Positions 9,354 to 17,375 of a stretch of 64,000 bases of DNA are shown here, one piece after another. A program made the translations under genes and the position numbers. Every line of letters starts with the position of its first letter. The first letter of the stretch is position 1. Under the pieces are notes generated by a model. That model saw nothing but the letters and a program-made list of their open reading frames with translations, searched no databases and was not told the DNA's origin. Location: NCBI GenBank assembly GCA_036276115.1, contig DATBEM010000125.1, forward strand, positions 1-64,000, given 5' to 3'. Source of the DNA: Trebonia sp036276115 (GTDB lineage: Bacteria > Actinomycetota > Actinomycetes > Streptosporangiales > Streptosporangiaceae).

Positions 9354-10215
9354 AGCCTCGTGTCTCCCAGTAGCCGGGTGTTTCGGCCTCGACGAGCTCG
9401 ATGCCTGACAGCCATTTGGTGCTCTTGTAGCCGTACATCGATCCTGCGTACACGCGCACCGGACCGCCATGGTCGTGGGTGACGGGCGCGCCGAGCATCT
9501 CCGTCGCCACGATGACGTCCGGGCGACGAGCCTCGGCGAGGGTGAGGCTTTCGGTATAGGTGCCGTCGAAGGACGTGAACTGCACGGCGCGCGCCTGCTT
9601 GGCCGGCGCGGCCTGCTCGAGCAGGGCGGACAACCGCACGCCGACCCAGTGCACCCCGGGGACGCGCCATCCGGTAACGCACTGAAAGTCCTGTACCAGC
9701 GAAGTTCGCGGCAGGGCCTTCAGGTCCGACATCGAGTAGGTGGCCGGGTGATCGACAAGCCCGGAGACGTTCAGCCGGTAGTCGTCCGCTGTCTCCCTGC
9801 GCACGGACCCGGTGACCGAGTAGTACCGGAAGGTGTCGCCCAGCGGGATGAGCGAGAGCAGGCCCGTGGGGTCGTGGTCAGCGACCGCCCCGATGGCCGG
9901 GGCGAGGGCGTTCTGCACCCGCTGGCCGGTGAGCGTCCCGGCCACGCCGAGGCCGAGCAGTCCCAGGATGACCCGCCGGCCGACGGGCGCGCCCTCCGGG
10001 CTGGAGGGTGCGTCGCCTGGGTTGCCGGTGCCCGACCGGTCGCGACCGCTCAGCTCGACCAGTCCCGGACGGCCAGGCCGGCAACGGCGACGATCGCAAT
10101 GGCGGGACCCGCGACGCCCCTGAACGTGCTGTTGCTCATGCTCTACACCGGCCTCACGCCCGTTCCCTGCACTATTGCGGCCGGGAAGCACTACGGCATC
10201 GTATGCCGACAGCAT
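9325..10215 (-). CDS. Sulfite-oxidase-family molybdopterin oxidoreductase (start uncertain)
   Basis: The well-formed part starts near 9,990 with a short hydrophobic anchor (G-R-R-V-I-L-G-L-L-G-L-G) and continues through the SUOX fold. It includes the molybdenum-ligand block F-Q-C-V-T-G-W-R-V-P-G-V-H-W and the late motif Y-G-Y-K-S-T-K-W. The first 60 or so residues from ATG 10215 are Arg/Gly/His-rich and do not look like protein. No ATG, GTG or TTG lies close before the conserved part, whereas another frame has a clean start at 10139. A frameshift near 10,055 or a misassigned start is likely. Downstream is the cytochrome b gene; upstream is an ECF sigma factor. Confidence 0.75.
   Translation of the reverse strand: MLSAYDAVVLPGRNSAGNGREAGVEHEQQHVQGRRGSRHCDRRRCRPGRPGLVELSGRDRSGTGNPGDAPSSPEGAPVGRRVILGLLGLGVAGTLTGQRVQNALAPAIGAVADHDPTGLLSLIPLGDTFRYYSVTGSVRRETADDYRLNVSGLVDHPATYSMSDLKALPRTSLVQDFQCVTGWRVPGVHWVGVRLSALLEQAAPAKQARAVQFTSFDGTYTESLTLAEARRPDVIVATEMLGAPVTHDHGGPVRVYAGSMYGYKSTKWLSGIELVEAETPGYWETRGYDIDGIIRQ
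10050..10139 (-). CDS. 29-residue hydrophobic ORF overlapping the molybdoenzyme 5' end
   Basis: An ATG at 10139 opens a 29-codon frame with one hydrophobic segment (A-I-A-I-V-A-V-A-G-L-A-V) ending in TGA at 10050. It begins 33 nt after the sigma-factor stop, a normal operon spacing. It may be a tiny membrane protein, or the true N-terminal anchor of the molybdoenzyme separated from it by a frameshift. I cannot decide between these from sequence alone. Confidence 0.35.
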   Translation of the reverse strand: MSNSTFRGVAGPAIAIVAVAGLAVRDWSS

Positions 10216-10873
10216 ATTCGCCCTGCACGCAGCAGCCGCGGGGCCCGCAACCCTGGGGCCCGAGCCCGTCTGGGTCCACCGCGACGCCTCCGTAGTCGCC
10301 TTCGCCGTCGCGCGCGGGCACGGCCTGCGGCTTAGTGAACGCGCCGTAACGGCCCGGCCGCTGACCCCCCTGAACGAGCGTCATCTTCAGCTGGCCGCGG
10401 GCCGCGAACAGGTCGGCCTTAATGCTGCCCTCGGCCTTGCCCAGCAGGGCGGCGACCTCCCGGATCCCCAGGGCACCGTAGTAATGCAGCAGGAACGGGT
10501 CTCGTAGCCGGGGCGGCAGTGCGGCGATGAGCTGGCGGACGTCGACGTCTTGCATGGGATAGCTCACCTGGTCGGTAGCCGTGCCCGCGGTCACGCTGCG
10601 GAAGGCCCGCTGCTCCCGCTCGGTCTTTCGCCAGTGGTCCCGGATCAAGTTAGCGGCGATCGCGTAAAGGTAGCTTCTTGGCCTTTCCACCGGGACTCGG
10701 CGCGATAGCAGCCGAACGAAGGCCTCCGACGCTATCTCGTGTGCGGTGTGCTCGTCGACCGTCCGCCCGATCCAGCCCGCGAGCTTGGGATAAGCGTCCC
10801 TGAACAGCTCTTCCAGAGCATCGTCGTCGATTACGGTATCGCTGGTAATTTGATTATCAGTACACGCCTTCAT
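10172..10873 (-). CDS. ECF-type RNA polymerase sigma factor
   Basis: A 233-residue sigma-70 family protein. Region 2 is visible around residues 22-85 (helix with E-L-F-R-D-A-Y-P-K-L, then R-S-Y-L-Y-A-I-A-A-N-L-I-R-D-H-W). Region 4 lies around 115-165 (L-P-P-R-L-R-D-P-F-L-L-H-Y-Y, then an HTH with L-G-K-A-E-G-S-I-K). A roughly 60-residue Gly/Pro/Arg-rich tail follows and is probably unstructured. It is first in a minus-strand unit with the molybdoenzyme and cytochrome genes, so it probably drives their expression. No obvious zinc-binding anti-sigma gene is adjacent; a membrane partner could act in its place. Confidence 0.85.
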   Translation of the reverse strand: MKACTDNQITSDTVIDDDALEELFRDAYPKLAGWIGRTVDEHTAHEIASEAFVRLLSRRVPVERPRSYLYAIAANLIRDHWRKTEREQRAFRSVTAGTATDQVSYPMQDVDVRQLIAALPPRLRDPFLLHYYGALGIREVAALLGKAEGSIKADLFAARGQLKMTLVQGGQRPGRYGAFTKPQAVPARDGEGDYGGVAVDPDGLGPQGCGPRGCCVQGEYAVGIRCRSASRPQ

Positions 10874-10912
10874 GCTGGTTCTCCTTGCCGCATGGCCGTG
10901 TCGGCTCTGCTG

Positions 10913-10940
10913 CCGCGCCGCGCGTTCGCGCGCGGCGCGG
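10913..10940 (-). terminator. 12-bp GC hairpin with TTCG tetraloop
   Basis: Perfect arms 10913-10924 and 10929-10940 close a TTCG tetraloop, an exceptionally stable RNA fold. It lies between the end of the GMC oxidoreductase gene (10963) and the sigma-factor start (10873), both on the minus strand. It most likely terminates the upstream operon. There is no strong T run, as usual in high-GC actinobacteria. Confidence 0.65.
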
Positions 10941-10962
10941 GCTTGTCACCGGTTCAGCCGCT

Positions 10963-12528
10963 TCAGCAGGCTGCCAGCAGGGTGGCCGCCTTCTCGGCGA
11001 TCATGATGGTCGGGGCGTGGGTATTACCGCGGGTGATCGCCGGCATCACGGATGCGTCAGCGACGTACAGGTTCTCCAGCCCGTGCACGGCCAGGCGCGG
11101 GCTGACGACGGTGCCGGCCGCCGTGCCCATGCGGCAGGTCCCCACCGGGTGCCAGATGGACACCAGGCTCTGGCTGATGAAGGCGTCGAGCTCGCCTTCG
11201 CCCGCCGCGGGCGCGGGAAGCAGCGCGGGCCCGGTGACAGCGGCCAGCGCCGGGGCCTGGAAGAGCGCGCGGACCTGCTCCAGTCCCTGCCGCAGCGCCT
11301 TGCGATCGGCCTCGTCGGACAGGTAGGCCGGGTCGACGAGAGGCTGGTCGGCGGGGTCGGCGGACCGCAGCCGGACGGTGCCTCGGCTGGCCGGGGTCAG
11401 CAGGACGGTCAGCGCGGTCACGGCCGGGCGGCCCATCGGCACCAGTCCCGGTTCGAACCCCAGCAGCGTGCAGTACACCTGCAGGTCGGGCGCCTGCCCA
11501 CCGTCGAGCGGGAGCATCGCCAGGGCCTGCGCCACCGACGCCAGCGGGCCGCGCCGGGCCAGCCGGTAGGCGGCCACGGACTGCTCATCCTGCGCGTCGA
11601 GCAGCGTGGTTCCGCTGGTGATGGGCCAGACCGGGGTAATCATCGGGTGGTCGTGCAGGTTCGCTCCCACCCCGGGCAGGTCGGCCACGACCGGCAGGCC
11701 ATGCCCGGCCAGGTGACCGGCCGGGCCCACGCCGGACAGCATCAGCAGCTGCGGCGTGCGCAACGCGCCCGCAGCGAGGACGACGCCGCGGCGGGCGGTG
11801 ACCAGGCGCCCGCCGCGCAGCCGGACCCCGGTCGCGCGGCGGCCCTCGAAGACAATCCGGTCGACCGGCGCCGCGGTGCGGACCGCGAGGTTGGGGCGGC
11901 CCAGGGCCGGGCGCAGGTAGCCGTCCACCACGCTGTGCCGCGCGCCATCGCGGATGTTGGACTGGGCGATGCCGAACCCGGTCCGGCTGGCGCCGTTAAG
12001 ATCGCCGCTGACCGGGAATCCGAGCTGCTCCCCGGCGGCGATGAAGGCCATCGAGGTCGGGTTGACGTCCCGGGCGAAGTCGACCGTCATGGGACCGCCG
12101 GCGCCGTGGAACGGCCCGTGGCCCAGGACGTGATGCTCCATCCGGCGGGCCACGGGCAGCATGTCCGCCCAGCCCCACCCCTCGGCCCCCTGCTCGCGCC
12201 AGCCGTCGTAGTCCGCCGGGTGCCCCTGGAACCAGGTGAGGGTGTTGACCGCGCTGCCGCCGCCGAGGCCGCGCCCGGTGGGCAGCGGGATCCCCCGGCC
12301 CCCGGCCGCCGCCTGCGCCGTGGTGACGTCGCCGTACATCGCGTCGCTGCCCAGCATGGCCAGCGCCGCTCCCGGCGTGCGCACCGTCGCGGACTCCAGC
12401 TCAGGGCCCGCCTCCAGCAGCAGGACCCGGCAGCCAGGCTCCTGCGACAGCCGGGCGGCCAGGACGCACCCGGCCGCTCCCCCGCCCACCACCACGAAAT
12501 CCGGCTCGTTCGAAATCTCTTCGTTCAC
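10963..12528 (-). CDS. GMC-family FAD oxidoreductase
   Basis: A 521-residue glucose-methanol-choline flavoprotein. The N-terminal dinucleotide-binding motif is V-V-G-G-G-A-A-G-C-V-L-A-A-R-L. Family signatures such as G-R-G-L-G-G-G-S-A-V-N lie near residue 85-95, and the C-terminal catalytic-His block is W-H-P-V-G-T-C-R-M-G. No signal peptide is seen. The start is GTG 12528, preceded by GAGGGGAAAG. It lies 79 nt downstream of the TDT-family transporter gene on the same strand, suggesting one operon that imports or exports an organic acid or alcohol and oxidises a related compound. The substrate cannot be read from sequence. Confidence 0.9.
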   Translation of the reverse strand: MNEEISNEPDFVVVGGGAAGCVLAARLSQEPGCRVLLLEAGPELESATVRTPGAALAMLGSDAMYGDVTTAQAAAGGRGIPLPTGRGLGGGSAVNTLTWFQGHPADYDGWREQGAEGWGWADMLPVARRMEHHVLGHGPFHGAGGPMTVDFARDVNPTSMAFIAAGEQLGFPVSGDLNGASRTGFGIAQSNIRDGARHSVVDGYLRPALGRPNLAVRTAAPVDRIVFEGRRATGVRLRGGRLVTARRGVVLAAGALRTPQLLMLSGVGPAGHLAGHGLPVVADLPGVGANLHDHPMITPVWPITSGTTLLDAQDEQSVAAYRLARRGPLASVAQALAMLPLDGGQAPDLQVYCTLLGFEPGLVPMGRPAVTALTVLLTPASRGTVRLRSADPADQPLVDPAYLSDEADRKALRQGLEQVRALFQAPALAAVTGPALLPAPAAGEGELDAFISQSLVSIWHPVGTCRMGTAAGTVVSPRLAVHGLENLYVADASVMPAITRGNTHAPTIMIAEKAATLLAAC

Positions 12529-12607
12529 TGGCTTTCCCCTCGCGTTTCTCGCGGAACTCGGCTTCTCTCCATTGAGACTGGCCCGAATGGCAGCCGGCCA
12601 GCATCAG

Positions 12608-13690
12608 TCATTTGACCGGCGGTGCACCGCCATGCGCGGATTGCCCCGCGAGGCTCCGGGAAATGGACTGCCCGTCCTTGTTGACAATGGCCCCGCGGTT
12701 GATCTCCTCCGTCGGTGCCAGTAGCTGGCCGCGGACAATGAGCAGCACCGTCCGGCCCGCGGTGTAGCCAATGAACGCCGTGATCACGGTGAGGATCAGC
12801 GTCGCGCAGGCCGTTGCCCCCGGCGGGTTGCGCAGCGCGATCCACTCCAGGGCGCTGGTGGCGATGGCCGCCCAGGAGAAGGTGAACGCCCAGAAGGCGG
12901 GCGTGAAGCGCAGGGCCGCGAACCGGGGCAGCAGCCGGACCTGGACCAGGACCATCAGCGCCGCGTAGCCCGCGAGCGCCTGCGCCGGCCAGTCGGTCCG
13001 GCCGCCGGTCAGCGCGAAGTAGGCGATCCCGGCGACGGCGGGCGGGGCGAGCTCGATCGCCAGCGTGGGGACGAGCGCCGACGGCAGCCACGGGTGGAAG
13101 AACAGCCGGTTCAAGATCGTGGAGCCGACCAGTAGCCAGCTCAGCAGCCCGATCCCGAAGCTGGCCACGGCCAGGCCGTGCAGGTGAACCTCGGCCGCGC
13201 AGAAGGCGCCGACCAGGCCGCCGGCCACGGTGGGCAGGAAGTAGCCGGGGTGGGCCGCGTCGTAGTCCAGGCGGGCGACGATCCACTCGCCGGTCAGCAG
13301 GCCGCCGAAGGCGAGCGTCGCGACCAGGAACACGACCACGAGGGCCTGCCCGGCGGCGAGCGCGTGCGCCGGCAGCGTGACCGCCAGCAGCATGCCCGTG
13401 ATCGGCGCGAGCGACATGAACGGCGACAGCGTCTTGTCCCTGAAGTCGGCGAGAGCGCCGGCCGTGCCCTGCGCGCCGTAGCAGGCCAGCAGCGTGACCC
13501 AGGCCAGCGCGGCGATGACGCTGACCGCGTCAGGCACGGCCGTGGGCGTGCGCAGCGTCGGCCCGGCCGCGTCCCAGGCCTCGGCCAGGCCCGCCAGGCC
13601 GAAGGGGATAGCGAACAGGTTCGGCGGGAAGCGGCGCCAGCCGGGTACCCCGCTGGCGATAGCGAGTCGTGTCTTCATGACTGCCATCAT
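12608..13690 (-). CDS. TDT/SLAC1-family transporter
   Basis: A 360-residue, almost wholly hydrophobic protein with about ten membrane spans. The opening P-P-N-L-F-A-I-P-F-G-L-A-G-L-A is the family's recognisable N-terminus (TehA, SLAC1 and dicarboxylate/tellurite-resistance-type permeases). These move small anions or organic acids. ATG 13690 and ATG 13678 (M-K-T-R-L) are both possible starts and neither has a strong ribosome-binding site. The gene is probably cotranscribed with the GMC oxidoreductase downstream, and a LuxR-type regulator gene ends 28 nt upstream on the same strand. Confidence 0.8.
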   Translation of the reverse strand: MMAVMKTRLAIASGVPGWRRFPPNLFAIPFGLAGLAEAWDAAGPTLRTPTAVPDAVSVIAALAWVTLLACYGAQGTAGALADFRDKTLSPFMSLAPITGMLLAVTLPAHALAAGQALVVVFLVATLAFGGLLTGEWIVARLDYDAAHPGYFLPTVAGGLVGAFCAAEVHLHGLAVASFGIGLLSWLLVGSTILNRLFFHPWLPSALVPTLAIELAPPAVAGIAYFALTGGRTDWPAQALAGYAALMVLVQVRLLPRFAALRFTPAFWAFTFSWAAIATSALEWIALRNPPGATACATLILTVITAFIGYTAGRTVLLIVRGQLLAPTEEINRGAIVNKDGQSISRSLAGQSAHGGAPPVK

Positions 13691-13718
13691 CAGGAGGCGC
13701 GGACCGGCCCAGCATCAG

Positions 13719-14339
13719 TCATCCGACGGTGCGGTGGGCGGTGCCGCTGAGCGCGTCGCGCAGCGCCGCCCGGGAGCTGACGCCGAGCTTGGGAAAGACC
13801 CGGTACAGGTGGGCGCCGACGGTGCGGTGCGACATGTACAGCCGCCGGGCGATCTCCTTGTTGCTCAGCCCGGCCGCCGCCAGCTCCGCCACCTGGAGCT
13901 CCTGCGCGGTCAGCGGCTCCGCCGCCGCCGGATCCTCGTGGCGCCTGGTCACCGCGGTGGCAGCGAGCTCGGCGGCGGCACGGTTCGCCCAGGCCGACGC
14001 GCCCAGCCGCTCGAAGGCGGCCAGCGCCGCCCGCAGGTGATGGCGCGAGCGGGTGATCTCCCGGGACCGCCGCAGCCATTCTCCGTACAGCAGGTGCACC
14101 CGGGCGAAGTCGAACGGCCACAGCCGCGCCCCCGGGTCCGCCAGCGCGGCCTCGAACAGCGCGGCCGTCAGGTCGTCGGGCGCCCCCAGCGCCCTGACGG
14201 CGCGGGCCAGCAGCGCCTTGCGGGCCTCCAGCGCCGCCAGCACCGCCGCGAGGTCCGTGCCATCCGGGCCTGCCTCGAGGGCCGCGCCTGCTTGGCTTGC
14301 GCCGGAAGCCGCGCGGTCTGGCGCCATGGCCTGCGTCAT
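13719..14339 (-). CDS. LuxR-type regulator, C-terminal stub of a LAL protein
   Basis: A 206-residue protein with a C-terminal LuxR DNA-binding helix-turn-helix (L-T-A-Q-E-L-Q-V-A-E-L-A-A-A-G-L-S-N-K-E-I-A). A short helical repeat segment precedes it (F-A-R-V-H-L-L-Y-G-E-W-L-R-R, H-H-L-R-A-A-L), which corresponds to the last part of large LAL regulators. The usual N-terminal AAA ATPase and most of the repeat region are missing. It could be a degraded LAL gene that still has an open frame, or a free-standing DNA-binding protein. It is divergent from the full-length LAL gene at 14525 and lies upstream of the TDT-GMC operon on the same strand. Confidence 0.75.
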   Translation of the reverse strand: MTQAMAPDRAASGASQAGAALEAGPDGTDLAAVLAALEARKALLARAVRALGAPDDLTAALFEAALADPGARLWPFDFARVHLLYGEWLRRSREITRSRHHLRAALAAFERLGASAWANRAAAELAATAVTRRHEDPAAAEPLTAQELQVAELAAAGLSNKEIARRLYMSHRTVGAHLYRVFPKLGVSSRAALRDALSGTAHRTVG

Positions 14340-14524
14340 CGGGGCCTCCTAATCCTGGACGTGATCGGTGCCCGCCGCCCGGGCATGTCACCAGGAAACC
14401 GTCTGCGGCGGGTCGGGCGCAGTGGTCAGATGACGACACCTGGCAGCCGCCGGATGACGACACTTGCCGCTAGCGCGGCCAGTGCGCCTGCTGGGAAATC
14501 CACCAGTGCGAATACGCTGTCCCC

Positions 14525-17356
14525 ATGTGGTCGACTGGGCGGCTGCCGCATTGGGTCGGCCGCGGGCAAGAGCTCGCCGTTCTCACGGCCGCCATCCAGG
14601 ACCTCCGGCGCGGCGTGGGATCGGTGGCCTGGATCGAGGGCGAGCCCGGCATCGGCAAGTCGTCCCTGGTGACCGAGGCCATAGCGGCGAGCGCCCCGGG
14701 GCCGGACGTTAGCTGGGCGATGGCCGATCAGCTCACCCAGCGGCTGCCGCTGCGCGTCATGGTGGACTGCCTGCGGGTGCGGCCGGGCTCGCCCGATCCG
14801 CGGCGGGCGCATGCGGCCGACCTGCTGCCCGGGCGCCAGTCAAGCACGCCCGGCGGCGGGGACGCCGCCGCGACCGGCGTGGAGGTCCTGGTCACGCTGG
14901 TTGACGAGCTCTGCGCCATCGCCCCCATGGTGCTGGTCATCGACGACCTGCAGTGGGCCGATGAGGCGTCGCTGATGGTCTGGCATCAGCTAGCCGCCTC
15001 GATCAGCCAGCTGCGGCTGCTGCTCGTCGCCACGTGCCGTCCGACGCCGCGGCGGCTGGAGGTCGAGCAGGTGCGCACGGCGGTGGTGCGCCGGGGCGGG
15101 ACGCTGATCACGCTGGAGCCGCTGCCAGAGACGGATGTGGCTGACCTGGTGACCGCGATAGTCGGAGTCCCGCCCGGAGACGCCCTGCGCCGGCTGACGG
15201 CCCAGTCGGCCGGCAACCCGCTCTACGTGCGCGAGCTGAGCGACGCCCTCGTGCGCGACCGGGCATCGCCGGACAGGGCCGCCCGGCCCGGCGAGCAGCT
15301 GCCGGTCTCGCTGGCCGGGGTGCTGGCCGACCGGCTCAGCTCCGTGTCGCCGCAGACGGCCCAGGTGCTGCGGACCGCGGTGCTGCTCGGCGGCGGGTTC
15401 ACGGCCACGGACCTGGCCGTGGTCCTCCGCCAGCCGGCATCCGCCCTGGCGCCGGCCTTGCAGGAGGCGGTGGCGGCGGGCATTGTGGCCGGCGCGGGCA
15501 CCGAGCTGGTGTTCCGTCATCCGCTGATCCGGCAGGCGCTGCATGAGAGCATGCCGCTGGCGCTGCGCACGGCATTGCACGCCGAGGCGGCCCGGGAGCT
15601 CGCGGCGGCCGGCGCGGATGCCCTCAGCGTCGCCCAGCAGCTGTCCGCCGCGAGCCAGCAGCGGGGAACCTGGAGCCGGGGGTGGCTTATCAAGATGGCG
15701 CCCGCGCTGGCGACCAGGGCACCGGAACTGGCGGTCGAGCTCCTGCAGCGGGAACTGGACGAGACCTCCATCGGTGGCGAGGCCTGGGAGAGCCTGATGA
15801 CCGGCCTGCTGTGGGCCCTGCTGGCCACCGGGTCCTATCAGGAAGGGGTCAGGCAGGCCGGCTGGGCGCTGACCGTGATGACCGACAGCGCCCGGCGAGC
15901 GGAAACCTACTGGCTGCTGGCGCACGCTCAGGTCAGCGTGGGCCGCGGCGACAACGCGATCGCCTCCATCCGGCAGGCACTGGCGCCGGCCGACCTGCCC
16001 GGCAAGTGGCAGGCCCGGATGCTGGCGCTCCTGTCGATGCTCGAGCGGGATCCCAGCGGCGTTGCTGCCGCCGACTCGATCGCCCGCCGGGCACTAGCTG
16101 CCGCCGAGGAGGCCGGCGACCCGTCGGCGACGGCGGGCGCCCTCCACGACCTCTGGCTGACCTGCTCCATCAGCCGCGACCACGCGGCCGCGCTCGACCA
16201 TATCGACCGGGCACTGCGGGTTATCGGCGACGATCCCGGCCACGCGGACTTGCGTGCGGCCGGCCTCGACGCCCGCACGTTCACGCTGCACAACCTCGAT
16301 GAATGGGCGCCGGCCGAGCTCGCCCTCAGGGACGCCCGCGAGTTCGCCCAGCGGACCGGGCGCCCCGATCGCGCGACCTGGGCGACGGCGGCGGTACTGC
16401 GGTACTGGCTCGGCCAGTGGGATGACGCCCTGGCCGAGCTGGGCTCGGACGCGGCCGACTCGCCCGGGCTGATGTACTCCTTCCTGCGCGAGCGCTGGTC
16501 AGCGCTGCTGACCCACGGCGTGACCGCGCTGATCGCCGGGCGCCGGGACCAGCGCGACGTGGCCGACCGGGAGCTGCGCCAGGGCCTGTCGCTGCCGATG
16601 GAGAACGTCACCGACCGCGAGAACCGCGACTTCCTGGTCGCCGCGCATGCCCTCGCGCAGGAACAGCGCGGGGAAATCGGCCAGGCCGCGCAGACGCTGG
16701 CGGTGATGCTGTCGCGGCAAGGCAATGAGATGACCCTGATCCACCAGTGGCTGCCGGACCTGGTGCGCCTCGCGCTGGCCGCCGGGGACGGGCCGCTGGC
16801 GCAGGCCGCGGCGCAAGCGTGCCAGGCGGAAGCCGCGGCCGAGGCCCGGCCGGCCCGGGCGGCCGCGGCCGCCCGGCGGTGCCGCGGGCTGGTGCAGGAC
16901 GACCCGGGCCCGCTCCTTGACGCCGTAGCGCATTACCGGACGGTGGGGCCGGCCGTCGAGCTGCCCGCCGCGCTGGAGGACCTGGCGGTCGTGCTGGCCG
17001 GATGCGGCCAGGAAGAGGAGGCCCGGGCCGCCCTGAACGAGGCGGTGAGCCTGTACGACGGAATGCAGGCCCGCTGGGACATCCGCCGGGCCGAAAGCCG
17101 GCTGCGCGCCCTCGGCATCCGGCGCGCCCCGCACAGCCGCCGCGGCCCGCGGGCAACCTCCGGCTGGGCGGCGCTCACCCCGACCGAGCTCAAGGTAGCC
17201 GCCCTGGTCGCACAGGGCGGCTCGACGCCGGACATCGCCCGGGACCTGTTCTTGTCCCGGCGCACCGTGCAGACCTACATCTCCCGCATCCTGGCCAAGC
17301 TCGACGCGAAGAGCCGGGTGGAGATCGCCGCCGAGGCGCTGCGCCAGGGTGCGTAG
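14525..17356 (+). CDS. LAL-type LuxR regulator with AAA ATPase
   Basis: A 943-residue transcription activator. The N-terminal ATPase has Walker A G-E-P-G-I-G-K-S-S near residue 39 and Walker B V-L-V-I-D-D-L-Q-W-A-D near 136. A long helical-repeat (TPR-like) middle follows. The C-terminal LuxR helix-turn-helix lies at about 880-940 (L-T-P-T-E-L-K-V-A-A-L-V-A-Q-G-G-S-T-P-D-I-A, then R-T-V-Q-T-Y-I-S-R-I-L). LAL proteins are ATP-dependent activators of catabolic or secondary-metabolite genes. It is divergent from a LuxR stub (185-bp shared upstream region) and convergent with the sedolisin gene, whose end is 19 nt away. Either neighbour could be a target. Confidence 0.9.
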   Translation: MWSTGRLPHWVGRGQELAVLTAAIQDLRRGVGSVAWIEGEPGIGKSSLVTEAIAASAPGPDVSWAMADQLTQRLPLRVMVDCLRVRPGSPDPRRAHAADLLPGRQSSTPGGGDAAATGVEVLVTLVDELCAIAPMVLVIDDLQWADEASLMVWHQLAASISQLRLLLVATCRPTPRRLEVEQVRTAVVRRGGTLITLEPLPETDVADLVTAIVGVPPGDALRRLTAQSAGNPLYVRELSDALVRDRASPDRAARPGEQLPVSLAGVLADRLSSVSPQTAQVLRTAVLLGGGFTATDLAVVLRQPASALAPALQEAVAAGIVAGAGTELVFRHPLIRQALHESMPLALRTALHAEAARELAAAGADALSVAQQLSAASQQRGTWSRGWLIKMAPALATRAPELAVELLQRELDETSIGGEAWESLMTGLLWALLATGSYQEGVRQAGWALTVMTDSARRAETYWLLAHAQVSVGRGDNAIASIRQALAPADLPGKWQARMLALLSMLERDPSGVAAADSIARRALAAAEEAGDPSATAGALHDLWLTCSISRDHAAALDHIDRALRVIGDDPGHADLRAAGLDARTFTLHNLDEWAPAELALRDAREFAQRTGRPDRATWATAAVLRYWLGQWDDALAELGSDAADSPGLMYSFLRERWSALLTHGVTALIAGRRDQRDVADRELRQGLSLPMENVTDRENRDFLVAAHALAQEQRGEIGQAAQTLAVMLSRQGNEMTLIHQWLPDLVRLALAAGDGPLAQAAAQACQAEAAAEARPARAAAAARRCRGLVQDDPGPLLDAVAHYRTVGPAVELPAALEDLAVVLAGCGQEEEARAALNEAVSLYDGMQARWDIRRAESRLRALGIRRAPHSRRGPRATSGWAALTPTELKVAALVAQGGSTPDIARDLFLSRRTVQTYISRILAKLDAKSRVEIAAEALRQGA

Positions 17357-17375
17357 CGCCTCAGCGACGTGGGCG

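Noticed and set aside
10885..12615. Long plus-strand frame across the GMC oxidoreductase
   Set aside because: Arg/Gln/Gly-rich shadow; the minus strand has complete GMC motifs.
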